Counted from the stretch's first letter, positions 44,538-52,257 are shown. The stretch is 55,453 nt of DNA from Phyllobacterium phragmitis (GCF_002980495.1 NZ_PVBR01000029.1:1-55453); one strand, 5' to 3'. Translations and numbers: made by a program. Notes: generated by a model not told the origin, from the letters alone.

Positions 44538-46796
44538 TCAGACCTTTTTGGTGAAATCCATATATTGGGTCAGCGCGCAGACGAGATGATAGAAGATCGA
44601 CGCCGGCACGTTTTCAGCCCGCGCACGCCCTTCTTCATCGATGAGATCGATCCACAGGCCCTTCGGCGCAGGCTCGATATGCCAGCGGAACAGCCGGCCG
44701 ACCCGCGCTTCTATCTCGGGTTTCAGATCCGGTCCGCCATTGCCGTCGAGCGCGATGGCCGCCTTGATCGCCTCAGTCTGCGGCCAGCTGCGCGAATTGC
44801 GGTCGATCGGCAGGCCATGGCGCGAAACGGAATTATAGGCGAGCCCCGTCGCCCGATTCAGCCCGTTGGCGATGGCCGAGGCATAAAGCTTGCGCCCGAG
44901 CCGCACCACATCCTTCTGGCCCGAACTGGCGGCGAAACTGGACAACAGCGAAGCCCATTCGAAATGATGCCCCGGTTCCGTCCACTCGCCCTTCTCGCCG
45001 GGAGCGCGCTCCCAGTCCTGGGTGAAGAATTCGCCCAGCGTCCAGCTGTCAGGATCGAAGAAGCGATGACGGAAAAGATCGACGATGCGCGCCGCGCGCT
45101 CCAGATAGCCACGCTCGCCTGTAACGGAGTGCCAGGCGAGAAAAGCCTCAAACAGATGCATATGCGGATTGGAGCGGCGCATGCAGTCCGGCTTGTCGCG
45201 ATCGCCGGGCTCCTCCAGAAAACCGGTGCAGCGCGCATCGGCGAGATATTCGTCGATGAAGGCGAATGTCTCGGTCGCAAGCGGCAGCGCGTCCTTGTGC
45301 CCCGCCTTATGGGCATGAGCGAGCGCCAGCAGGATAAAGGATTGGTCGTAGGCATCCTCGGTCGGGTCCGCCACGCTGCCATCCGGATTGAACGTCTTGA
45401 CCCAGCCGCCGCGCTCGGTGCGGCCATGCGCCTTGATGAAGCGGATGCCGTGATCGATCAGCTCCTGCGCCGGGCCGTCCCAGCCCATCTCCTTGGCGAC
45501 CGCGAAGGCGTAGATCTGGCGGGCCATGGTGCGCGTGCGCTTGATCCGCTCGAGCGGCAAGCCGGTCAGCGACAACGCTTCGAAGAAGCCGCCATGGCGC
45601 TCGTCCACACCAACCGTCGACCAGAGAGGCAGCGTCTCCTCGAAAAGCCAGTGATGGACACGGGTTGCATAAGCGCCGGCGATCGGCATGCGATCCGACG
45701 CAGGCGTGAATTTCGTCTCGATCCGCCCCGTCTTTTCCAGCTGTTCGACGATCTTGCGGACATGCTGGCTCTCGGAAATCGGCGCAACGAAGGTCGCATC
45801 CTCCGTGGCGACGACGGCCATGTCGCGCAGACCGACTGCCGAGATCAGCCGCCCCTCGCTGCGCAGATAGCTGTGCTCGCAATCGATGGCGACAACATCC
45901 CCCACCACGACATTGCCGTCGCCGTCATGATCGCCGGACTGGGCGCGCATATCGAGCAGCGACTGCCAGGAACCCAGATCATGGAAGCGAAACCGCGCCT
46001 CGACGAGCCCGATATTGCGGATGTGCTCCATGATGGCGTAATCGACCGAGGTCGAGGGAACGGCGGCATAGAGATCATGTGGCAGATAGGTGCCGGAAAC
46101 ATCCGTCACCGCCTGATCGAGCGCCGCGACGGCTCCGTGCCAGATTTCCGGCGCATGGGCTAGAAAAGCCTCGCGCATCACGCTCGCGCGAAACAGAAAG
46201 ATGCCGGCGTTCCAGGAAAAGTTTCCCTGCTGCAGATAGGCCTTCGCCGCCGCCTCATCCGGCTTTTCGACGAACCGGATCACATCGCGTACACCGTCAC
46301 GCTCAGGCCCGGTCTCGACATAGCCGAAGCCGGTTTCGGGCTTGGTCGGGCGAATGCCGAAAACAACCACCTGTCCGCCGGCGGCGGCAGGCATGCCCGT
46401 CTCGACGGTCTCCCAGAAATCGCGATCGGTGGAGATCTCATGATCCGAAGGCGCCACAAGCACAAGCGCGTCGCCATGCTCGCGCAGCGTGATCTCGGTA
46501 GCGAGCGCCACGGCGGCAGCCGTATTGCGGCCCACCGGCTCAAAGACGGCTCTGCCACCGTTAAGCCCGATGCCTGCAAGGTCCTGGCCGGTGCGGGCTG
46601 CGTGGAGTTCGGAGGCGAGCAGATAAACCGGCGCGACGCCGCTCTGGCGCGCGCGCATCCGCCTGACGGTCTTCTGCAGCATCGATCCCTGGCCGGAAAG
46701 ATCGTGGAACTGCTTTGGAAAATCTTCCCGCGACAGCGGCCAAAGCCGCGAGCCGACGCCGCCACTCATGATGAAGCTGACAATGAGGTCGCTCAT
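44538..46796 (-). CDS. Mannose-1-phosphate guanylyltransferase fused to an AGE-family isomerase
   Basis: 752 residues. N-terminal half (about 1-350) is a GDP-mannose pyrophosphorylase: FIMSGGVGSRLWPLSREDFP near residue 7, PVGRNTAAAVALA, LVAPSDHEI and FVEKP. The C-terminal half (about 375-750) is an N-acylglucosamine 2-epimerase/mannose-6-phosphate isomerase-like (alpha/alpha)6 barrel (LPLWSTVGVDERHGGFFEAL, EWTEPGHHFEWASLL, RSWPQTEAIKAA). The fusion can interconvert fructose-6-P and mannose-6-P and make GDP-mannose, for LPS or other glycans; the isomerase assignment is by analogy. The start is unsettled: ATG 46796 (GGAG very close) or ATG 46844 (GGGGA). It reads towards the adhesin gene but is separated by 389 bp. 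Confidence 0.88.
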   Translation of the reverse strand: MSDLIVSFIMSGGVGSRLWPLSREDFPKQFHDLSGQGSMLQKTVRRMRARQSGVAPVYLLASELHAARTGQDLAGIGLNGGRAVFEPVGRNTAAAVALATEITLREHGDALVLVAPSDHEISTDRDFWETVETGMPAAAGGQVVVFGIRPTKPETGFGYVETGPERDGVRDVIRFVEKPDEAAAKAYLQQGNFSWNAGIFLFRASVMREAFLAHAPEIWHGAVAALDQAVTDVSGTYLPHDLYAAVPSTSVDYAIMEHIRNIGLVEARFRFHDLGSWQSLLDMRAQSGDHDGDGNVVVGDVVAIDCEHSYLRSEGRLISAVGLRDMAVVATEDATFVAPISESQHVRKIVEQLEKTGRIETKFTPASDRMPIAGAYATRVHHWLFEETLPLWSTVGVDERHGGFFEALSLTGLPLERIKRTRTMARQIYAFAVAKEMGWDGPAQELIDHGIRFIKAHGRTERGGWVKTFNPDGSVADPTEDAYDQSFILLALAHAHKAGHKDALPLATETFAFIDEYLADARCTGFLEEPGDRDKPDCMRRSNPHMHLFEAFLAWHSVTGERGYLERAARIVDLFRHRFFDPDSWTLGEFFTQDWERAPGEKGEWTEPGHHFEWASLLSSFAASSGQKDVVRLGRKLYASAIANGLNRATGLAYNSVSRHGLPIDRNSRSWPQTEAIKAAIALDGNGGPDLKPEIEARVGRLFRWHIEPAPKGLWIDLIDEEGRARAENVPASIFYHLVCALTQYMDFTKKV

Positions 46797-46966
46797 GTCT
46801 CCGCCCTGGATCGTTTTTGCCTGGATCGCGTCTGATTGCGGCATCGGTTCCCCGATTCCATCCGTTATTGCATCAACCACCCATAACTTACCCCCGGCTC
46901 GAGGCCAATAAAATCCGTCCAGAAGCAGATAGGGAAGTTGCACTTGGCTTTTTTGCGCGAAACGGC

Positions 46967-46995
46967 TTGCAGGCGGAAAAACGCAGCGTTATAAG
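46967..46995 (+). promoter_or_regulatory. tRNA-Pro promoter
   Basis: TTGCAG (46967-46972), 17 bp, TATAAG (46990-46995), ending 16 bp before the tRNA. Good spacing and position for a stable-RNA promoter. Confidence 0.7.
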
Positions 46996-47011
46996 CCGCC
47001 ATCATTGGTCA

Positions 47012-47088
47012 CGGAGTGTAGCGCAGCCTGGTAGCGCACCTCGTTCGGGACGAGGGGGTCGGAGGTTCGAATCCTCTCACTCCGACCA
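47012..47088 (+). tRNA. tRNA-Pro (anticodon CGG)
   Basis: 77-nt tRNA: acceptor CGGAGTG/CACTCCG, discriminator A, encoded CCA at 47086-47088, D-arm AGCGCAGCCTGGTAGCGC, anticodon stem CCTCG/CGAGG with loop TTCGGGA (CGG), T-arm GGAGGTTCGAATCCTC. Its 3' side opens onto the nuclease/DUF262/HEPN block, a likely accessory insertion. Confidence 0.97.
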
Positions 47089-47144
47089 ATGTTTTCAATA
47101 GGTTAGTTAGCATTAATCGGGATCATATATCTCTGCCGCACCGT

Positions 47145-47567
47145 TTGCGCACCGCTTCCCGCCTTATCTGCAAGAGTTTCATTACTTTCGCCGCACTATC
47201 GGCGTTGACGACAGGCGCGCTTTCCGGCTCTTCCTGTGGCAGGAAGATATGCGCGCTTGACGGCGATACGGTCGTCATTGGACGGGAGCATATTCGCATC
47301 GCCAATATCGACGCACCGGAACTCCGCCGTTCCAAATGCGATGCAGAAAAGCGACTTGCAGTCGTGGCAAAACGGCGCCTGGAAGAACTACTCGCCGGTG
47401 CAAGGCTCCACGTTAATCGGGGCGATCCAGAGACCGGCCGAACGAGTGATCGTTACGGACGCACGCTAGCTACAATCCAAGTTGACGACCGAGACGTCGG
47501 CGATATTTTGGTTAGCGAAGGCCTAGCTCGCAATTGGACAGGCAAACGCCAGCCTTGGTGCAATTGA
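47145..47567 (+). CDS. Small thermonuclease-fold (SNase-like) protein
   Basis: 140 residues as listed, from a TTG at 47145. A hydrophobic segment (about 10-28, SFITFAALSALTTGALSG) suggests export, then an OB-fold nuclease domain: CALDGDTVVIGREHIRIANI with the conserved Asp and the DAPELR motif, DRYGRTLATI, and VSEGLARNW at the end. The basic/acidic catalytic set (R in RIANIDAPE, E in PEL, R in YGR) looks present. No ATG lies early enough to preserve the domain and no ribosome-binding site is evident, so the start is doubtful or the gene is decaying. It lies 56 bp from the tRNA-Pro end; proteins like this are common on rhizobial islands. Confidence 0.7.
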   Translation: MRTASRLICKSFITFAALSALTTGALSGSSCGRKICALDGDTVVIGREHIRIANIDAPELRRSKCDAEKRLAVVAKRRLEELLAGARLHVNRGDPETGRTSDRYGRTLATIQVDDRDVGDILVSEGLARNWTGKRQPWCN

Positions 47568-47703
47568 CTGCGAAGTAGTCTATCCATCGTCCACTAGGGT
47601 TTTCGTTGAAGGCGGGAACTCCAAAGACATTCCAAGCTGTGGTCGGCAACTGAACCTCTATGCTAAGGTCGCCAGCAAAGAACCTAATTCGGGGGCCCTC
47701 AAA

Positions 47704-48813
47704 ATGCTATCAGAAGAGATCACAAAAGCCCAACGCCTCGTCAGGACAGATGCGTATCAGATGTCCATTGGCGAGATCGTCAGTATGTACGATAATGAAG
47801 AAATCATTATCGATCCCGAATTCCAGCGCCTCTTTCGCTGGGACATCGGCCAGAAATCGAAGCTGATCGAATCTCTCCTGCTAGGCATTCCATTGCCTTC
47901 GATTTTCGTGTTCGAAAGAGATGACGTCAGTTGGGAACTCATTGACGGACTGCAACGGGTCTCGACCATTCTCGAGTTTATGGGGCGTCTGCGCAAACCC
48001 GACGGAGGCTTCGCCCCGCCGTCGATTTTGGAGGCAACGAAGTATCTGCGGTCGCTTCACAATGCCGTCTGGGAACGGTCCGAGCTGATTACCGACGTTC
48101 CTGTGGAAGAGCAGGTTGAGATCGACAAGAGTCACCAGCTCTCCATCCGGCGAGCACGGATCGGTGTTGAAATCCTGAAGAGACCGAGCGACGACCAGAC
48201 AAAATTCGACCTGTTCCAGCGGCTCAATGCCGGGGGCACGCAGGCGAACGCGCAGGAACTGCGTAACTGTATCATGCTTATGGTCAACGGGGACTACTAT
48301 CGAGCCATTAAAGCCGCAGCCGAACAGAAGTCTTTCCAGACCGTCATTTCTGTGACGGAAGACCAGATCGAGCGGCAGCGGCACATGGAGCTTGCAGTTC
48401 GGTTCCTGGTCCACACATTCGTGCCATACGACGGCACCCTGGACGTTGAGGAGTACATCGACGAAGGCATCGTTCAACTCGCCGGCCAGAGCAACGGCAG
48501 GGATGCTGCTGGGGTGATTGATCGCACGTTCGCCCTAATCGATGCGGTCGCAGGCAAGAACGCGCTCCGGAGGTTTGAAAGCGGGAATCATACAGGCAAA
48601 GTAGGGCTGGTCGGCCTAGAAGGGATTGCGGTGGGCGTTGCCAAGAACCTCGACGCGATCACAGCATTGGCTAATCCGCAGGAATTCGTACGCGACAAGA
48701 TTCAGATGTTTTGGAGCCAACCGGAGACCCTCACCTTCACTTCTCCCGGCCTGCGTGGGACGACACGCATTCTGCGGACGGTGCCGTTCGGACAAAACTG
48801 GTTTCGTCCATGA
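47704..48813 (+). CDS. DUF262 (ParB/GmrSD-N-like) protein of a two-gene putative defence unit
   Basis: 369 residues. DUF262 core: DPEFQRLFRW near residues 37-46, LLLGIPLPSIFVFE at 58-71, and the active-site-like DGLQRVSTI at 81-89 (DGQQR in most relatives, here with L). RLNAGGTQANAQELRN follows at 173-188. DUF262 proteins are ParB/sulfiredoxin-fold NTPase-like modules found in anti-phage systems such as GmrSD and BrxU. Here the C-terminal nuclease domain of GmrD is absent and a separate HEPN gene overlaps by 4 bp instead. ATG 47704 is a reasonable start, with no strong ribosome-binding site. Confidence 0.85.
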   Translation: MLSEEITKAQRLVRTDAYQMSIGEIVSMYDNEEIIIDPEFQRLFRWDIGQKSKLIESLLLGIPLPSIFVFERDDVSWELIDGLQRVSTILEFMGRLRKPDGGFAPPSILEATKYLRSLHNAVWERSELITDVPVEEQVEIDKSHQLSIRRARIGVEILKRPSDDQTKFDLFQRLNAGGTQANAQELRNCIMLMVNGDYYRAIKAAAEQKSFQTVISVTEDQIERQRHMELAVRFLVHTFVPYDGTLDVEEYIDEGIVQLAGQSNGRDAAGVIDRTFALIDAVAGKNALRRFESGNHTGKVGLVGLEGIAVGVAKNLDAITALANPQEFVRDKIQMFWSQPETLTFTSPGLRGTTRILRTVPFGQNWFRP

Positions 48814-49457
48814 GCAAACCATTCTCCGAAGCCGATTTCACCGCCCAGATTACTGAAGATCGGTCCTGGCGTCTTAAAGAAATCTCCGATCTGAAGGTGG
48901 CGATCCTGCGAGCGGACGGGAACCTGCGCAGAGTTCTCCTTCGAGCGATGATCACCATCTGTTACGCTCATTGGGAGGGCTACGTCAGGTTTGCAGCGAG
49001 GAAGTATCTGGAGCATATTGCGCTTCGCAGGTTCCAGTATGGAGAACTGGATCGGCAGTTTCTACGAAACTATTTCCTGCCTAGATTGGCGACACTGTCG
49101 AATTCGAAGGCTAGTATTGAAGATCGGTGCGCGCTCATCGACGAGATACTAACCTCCACAGATCGGCGTTTCACGCGCATAAACGAGGACCTGATCAACA
49201 CGAAAGCGAACCTCAACTTCGATGTCTTTCGAGATATCTGCCTTGTGTGCTGCGTCGCCCTCCAACCTTTTGAAGACAAATCGACGTTCATCAATGTTGT
49301 TCTCCTTAGACGTAGGAATGCTATAGCGCATGGGGAAGACACGTTCGTCGATATCAAAGATCTGGACGTGCTGACTACTCAAACAATAGCCCTGATGCGT
49401 GCGTTCGGCGATGCCGTGGAGAATCAGGTCGTTCTGAAAGTCTATAAGGCAGCTTGA
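48810..49457 (+). CDS. MAE_28990/MAE_18760-like HEPN nuclease, partner of DUF262
   Basis: 215 residues, all-helical. The HEPN RNase motif R-x4-6-H is seen as R169-NAIA-H174 (RRRNAIAHGED), preceded by the HEPN-typical ICYAHWEGYVRFAARKYLEH near residues 50-70. This pattern matches the MAE_28990/MAE_18760 HEPN family, which occurs next to DUF262 genes in predicted abortive-infection systems. ATG 48810 overlaps the DUF262 stop (ATGA), so the two are made together; the open frame to 48711 is overlap only. It is predicted to be an RNase toxin held in check until phage infection; this is inference. Confidence 0.85.
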   Translation: MSKPFSEADFTAQITEDRSWRLKEISDLKVAILRADGNLRRVLLRAMITICYAHWEGYVRFAARKYLEHIALRRFQYGELDRQFLRNYFLPRLATLSNSKASIEDRCALIDEILTSTDRRFTRINEDLINTKANLNFDVFRDICLVCCVALQPFEDKSTFINVVLLRRRNAIAHGEDTFVDIKDLDVLTTQTIALMRAFGDAVENQVVLKVYKAA

Positions 49458-49605
49458 GGGTGCTGTATTAACCCATTGCCAACAAGCCGTGCGCTTGACT
49501 CATTGCGCCAACGTGAACAAAATAAGAGCATCAGCGAGCGGCGCTGATGACCACGGACGCATTTTGGGGACGGCTGTGTCCGCTTAACACGAGCGGAGAA
49601 AATGA

Positions 49606-49818
49606 ATGAATGCACCTGTCCCTTTGGTCGAAGACGAGATTGACGAGGTGCTCGCCTACCATGGCGGCGATGCACGTGCTGCCATCAAGGCGCTACTTCT
49701 GGACAGAGACTTCCTGCTGCGGGAGATCGAGATCGCCAGCACGGCGATCAGCCCAGGCTATACACGCGGAGATTGGCCAAAGACGCTGATCAATGAGAAA
49801 TACCCACAGCGTCCCTGA
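49606..49818 (+). CDS. Small conserved Hyphomicrobiales protein, function unknown
   Basis: 70 residues, starting MNAPVPLVEDEIDEVLAYHG, with DARAAIKALLLDRDFLLREI following. I recall close relatives of this length throughout rhizobia, with the same acidic head and AAI-xxLL-xDRDFL-xREIE core. Soluble, helical. ATG 49606 has GGAG seven to eight bases upstream. It probably belongs to the core chromosome or to a long-resident prophage edge. No function known. Confidence 0.8.
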   Translation: MNAPVPLVEDEIDEVLAYHGGDARAAIKALLLDRDFLLREIEIASTAISPGYTRGDWPKTLINEKYPQRP

Positions 49819-49823
49819 CTACC

Positions 49824-49859
49824 TGACCGGACGCCATCGGGATCGACGGCGTCCGGTCA
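49824..49859. terminator. Bidirectional hairpin between convergent small genes
   Basis: A perfect 12-bp stem TGACCGGACGCC/GGCGTCCGGTCA with a 12-base loop, between the convergent genes ending at 49818 and 49862. No strong T-run, so termination efficiency is uncertain. Confidence 0.65.
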
Positions 49860-49861
49860 AA

Positions 49862-50056
49862 TTAGACTGCGCGGGAAATCCGTTCGGGATCGGATTTTAG
49901 AATTTGGCTCCTATATGTATCCTCTGCCTCAATGACAGCCATGGAAAGAAAATAAGAAAGCATAGACAGATTAGATTTATTGGATAATTTAATTAACTCA
50001 TATGTCATATCAATTATATACAATACTCTTGCTTCACGATTTGCCTGTGTTGTCAT
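49862..50056 (-). CDS. Small conserved protein, function unknown
   Basis: 64 residues, starting MTTQANREARVLYIIDMTYE, then LIKLSNKSNLSMLSYFLSMA. A similar short protein occurs in many Hyphomicrobiales (recalled). Helical, no signal peptide. ATG 50056 has GGGGGA seven bases ahead; the frame to 50074 includes it. The gene and its flank (49900-50200) are distinctly AT-rich relative to the prophage genes. Confidence 0.7.
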   Translation of the reverse strand: MTTQANREARVLYIIDMTYELIKLSNKSNLSMLSYFLSMAVIEAEDTYRSQILKSDPERISRAV

Positions 50057-50376
50057 AATTTCCCCCAATACCAAGCCCGTTTAACGGAATAATTAATATT
50101 GTAATTATTCCGTTAATCAACCTGAATATTGCAGCAACTTATAGTTTACAAAATCATGGTTAACTGTACTTTTGTTTTCCAATATGCACATTCAATACTT
50201 GACGATGAAAAAGCCCGCTCCGGTGTCAAGCGGAACGGGCGAAAGCATCAGGTATCGTTTTGCAGATGGTGCGGATCAAATACTCGATACAGATCCTTTC
50301 CTGCGGCCGCGGTTGAAAATGCCGGCACTCCGTTGGGCCATGACGGACCGGCGCCTGAACTCTTTCAGCGCCGGGA
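50057..50376. other. Intergenic region at the prophage lysis-module edge
   Basis: 320 bp. The left part (50057-50200) is AT-rich and would hold the promoter of the small minus-strand gene. The right part carries the terminator at 50208-50240 and a GGCGC/GCGCC hairpin at 50352-50376 just after the last lysis gene. Open frames here overlap real genes and look like shadows. Confidence 0.5.
50208..50240 (-). terminator. Intrinsic terminator after the prophage lysis genes
   Basis: GCCCGTTCC/GGAGCGGGC stem (9 bp, one G-T pair) followed on the minus strand by TTTTT (50212-50208). Confidence 0.8.
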
Positions 50377-50646
50377 TCAGTTGGCTTTCCAGAAATTGAG
50401 CCCCTGCATGATGAGCCAGCCGACGCCTCCAATGATGCCGAGGATGACGGCCATGCCGATCTTGTTGGCAACGGCATCCGCTCTCTGGCGGACCCTGCGG
50501 AGGAAACGCATATCCTCCCTGACCGCGTCCTGAAAGTCTGGGGTATCGACGCGGAGACCGGCAGCTGAGAACTCGTCACGCACAGCATCTCGAACCACGG
50601 CAACGAGTTCATCTTCTGTCATTGCACTTACCTTCCGGCTGCTCAT
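50377..50646 (-). CDS. Prophage small membrane-anchored protein
   Basis: 89 residues. Soluble helical head (MTEDELVAVVRDAVRDEFSA) followed by EDMRFLRRVRQRADAVANKI and one C-terminal helix (about 67-85, MAVILGIIGGVGWLIMQGLN). Proteins of this layout are common in rhizobial prophage lysis regions. It overlaps the lipoprotein gene by 4 bp. It may be a holin/antiholin-like factor; unproven. Confidence 0.75.
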   Translation of the reverse strand: MSSRKVSAMTEDELVAVVRDAVRDEFSAAGLRVDTPDFQDAVREDMRFLRRVRQRADAVANKIGMAVILGIIGGVGWLIMQGLNFWKAN

Positions 50647-50834
50647 GCCTTCCATCCGCAGAGCCTCGCGCCCTTTTCGTTGTGGGCGAGCATCTCGTTG
50701 ACCTCACGCTCGCTCATGGCCGCAATCGTGGCCGGTGTGGGCCGAAACGCTTTCGAAACAGCGCAGAAGCCCACTTTGCTCGTGCCGCAGCCGGCAAGAA
50801 GAAGGCACGAGAGCAGGATTGCTACCTTCCCCAT
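50643..50834 (-). CDS. Prophage lipoprotein, Rz1/o-spanin-like
   Basis: 63 residues. Signal peptide with lipobox LLAGC (cleavage before C16), then a short periplasmic tail. Size and position directly after the inner-membrane protein at 50822 fit an outer-membrane spanin (Rz1) used to fuse membranes at lysis. Overlaps its neighbours by 13 and 4 bp. It is less proline-rich than classical Rz1. Confidence 0.7.
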   Translation of the reverse strand: MGKVAILLSCLLLAGCGTSKVGFCAVSKAFRPTPATIAAMSEREVNEMLAHNEKGARLCGWKA

Positions 50835-51064
50835 TTTTTCAGCCTTTCGCGATTCGTGCCGGCATCGCGACCCGCGATCGCATCCTCGATCTCATCGGAG
50901 ACGGTGCGGGCCTCGGCCTCCCGTTCGGCCTGCTTCGAGCGCTCCAAACCGCCGCCATCCACCCTGCCCTTGAGATAGAGGCCCAGCGCCGCGATCAGCA
51001 GCGCACCGAGACCGGTGAAAAGGCCATTCGGCCCGGTGAGAAACGACAGCAGAAACTCAAGCAT
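50822..51064 (-). CDS. Prophage Rz/i-spanin-like membrane protein
   Basis: 80 residues: an N-terminal membrane helix (about 3-30, including GLFTGLGALLIAALGLYLKG) and a charged coiled-coil tail (GGGLERSKQAEREAEARTVS). This is the layout of an inner-membrane spanin. ATG 51064 starts MLEFLLSFLTG; the longer frame to 51178 overlaps the next gene out of register. It pairs with the lipoprotein downstream. Confidence 0.75.
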   Translation of the reverse strand: MLEFLLSFLTGPNGLFTGLGALLIAALGLYLKGRVDGGGLERSKQAEREAEARTVSDEIEDAIAGRDAGTNRERLKKWGR

Positions 51065-51275
51065 GGGGCGCCTCCCCGGCTTTCGGCATGGTCTCTGCCA
51101 TGCGGCGATTGATCCGGTGCCGGTCAAACAGCCACCAACCGAGCGCGAGGCCGTTGATGACGAGACCGGAGAGCGCATCGGCCGCGCCCTGGTCGAGATA
51201 GCCCCGCGCGATCAGCGCACCGCCGATCACCTGCAGCAGCTGCCGCAGGATCGGAATGATGAGATCGATTTTCAT
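51057..51275 (-). CDS. Prophage holin-like membrane protein
   Basis: 72 residues with two predicted helices (about 4-24, IIPILRQLLQVIGGALIARG, and about 33-50, LSGLVINGLALGWWLFDRHR) and a charged C-terminus. This matches short phage proteins of the Pam3-gp28/holin-like group. It overlaps the endolysin gene by 4 bp and the spanin gene by 8 bp. Confidence 0.75.
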   Translation of the reverse strand: MKIDLIIPILRQLLQVIGGALIARGYLDQGAADALSGLVINGLALGWWLFDRHRINRRMAETMPKAGEAPHA

Positions 51276-52018
51276 GAAGCCCTCCTGAAAAACGCGGCGA
51301 GTGCCGCGACCAGATTGAAGATGATGGTGAAAAGGTTCGTCGCCGGTGCCTGCGCCGGCGCCGGGACAGTCTCGGCCGGGAGCGGTGGCGGCGCCGCATC
51401 CTCTGTCGGTCGCGTAGGTGCGGGTGGCGTTTCCGGGGCCGGCACGGGAGGTGGCGGCGCTATCTCCGCAAATGCGGCCCGCAGATCTTTCTCGACATTG
51501 ATCTTGCGGGCGCTCGACCAGTCCGGCGTGCCGTTCGCCTTGACGCGGGTATATTCGGTCATTCTGCCGTCATTCGACCACTTGGCCGAGAAGAAGAGAT
51601 CGCGCTCCTTCTCGCGCCTCGGAACGATCTCGGCAGGCTTGCGCCAGTCCATGAAAGACTTCTTCGCGCCGGCGATGTCGCCAGCCCTGAATTTCTTCAC
51701 CCAGGAAGCGGTCTTGATCGCGCCTGTATTCCAGTGGAACGACAGCGCCGCCGCGAATTGAGCCTTGGTCAGCGGAACCCCCGCAAACGCTTCGTTGACC
51801 TCCTGCGCATAACGCTGGAGCGCCCAAACGAAGATCTTCAGGCAGTAATCGAGCGGCTGGGGGTTTTTGATATAGCGTTCGACGCTGTGCCCGCTGGCCG
51901 AGGTAATCCCCACACACCAGGTCCAGATGCCCCTGCTGTCCCTATATGCCTGACGGACGATAGCCTCGTGGCTGGAAAGCTCCAGCGCGATTTCGTAATC
52001 CACCTCGTTACGGTCCAT
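51272..52018 (-). CDS. Prophage endolysin (GH24 lysozyme) with proline-rich linker and C-terminal membrane segment
   Basis: 248 residues. A GH24 (T4-type) lysozyme domain fills about 1-165: catalytic Glu in SSHEAIVRQAYRDSRGIWTW with the Asp and Thr of the E-8-D-5-T pattern, then TKAQFAAALSFHWNTGA and a WRKPAEIVPRREKERDLFF end. Then comes a proline-rich linker (about 190-225) and a C-terminal hydrophobic stretch NLFTIIFNLVAALAAFF ending RRAS. No N-terminal signal. ATG 52018 has GGAGAGG ahead. The C-terminal anchor is unusual for an endolysin. Confidence 0.88.
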   Translation of the reverse strand: MDRNEVDYEIALELSSHEAIVRQAYRDSRGIWTWCVGITSASGHSVERYIKNPQPLDYCLKIFVWALQRYAQEVNEAFAGVPLTKAQFAAALSFHWNTGAIKTASWVKKFRAGDIAGAKKSFMDWRKPAEIVPRREKERDLFFSAKWSNDGRMTEYTRVKANGTPDWSSARKINVEKDLRAAFAEIAPPPPVPAPETPPAPTRPTEDAAPPPLPAETVPAPAQAPATNLFTIIFNLVAALAAFFRRAS

Positions 52019-52032
52019 TCTTACCTCTCCAT

Positions 52033-52057
52033 AAAAAAAGCCGCCCCGGGGGCGGCT
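52033..52057 (-). terminator. Intrinsic terminator between tail genes and endolysin gene
   Basis: GCCGCCCC/GGGGCGGC stem (52040-52056) followed on the minus strand by a run of seven T (52039-52033). It would end transcripts from the tail genes, so the lysis module probably has its own promoter or depends on antitermination. Confidence 0.88.
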
Positions 52058-52119
52058 GCTGTGAAACTCGTCGTGACTTGGATATTTGCCGCGATCGCGC
52101 GGCGTGCTATCGATCGAGC

Positions 52120-52236
52120 ATGAAGCCCTATCGCATCGCATCTCTGCTATTCTGCATGGCGCTCATGGCGGTGGCGGTGCTTTGGCTGGGGATTATCCCC
52201 GCCGTGATGCCTGGCCAGAACCACCGCGCCGAATGA
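52120..52236 (+). CDS. Possible 38-residue membrane protein on the opposite strand
   Basis: A plus-strand frame of 38 codons (MKPYRIASLLFCMALMAVAV...) with one strong membrane helix, in the gap between tail and lysis genes, which are all minus. The ribosome-binding site is weak (GAG). The very hydrophobic helix and the clean gap favour a real gene, possibly a prophage-encoded moron. Confidence 0.4.
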   Translation: MKPYRIASLLFCMALMAVAVLWLGIIPAVMPGQNHRAE

Positions 52237-52257
52237 TCCTGCCCCATGCCGGCCGGC

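Noticed and set aside
47089-49605. A direct repeat of the tRNA-Pro 3' end marking the island's far attachment site
   Set aside because: I looked for the 3' end (GGTTCGAATCCTC...CTCCGACCA) by eye in 47568-47703 and 49458-49605 and found no match.
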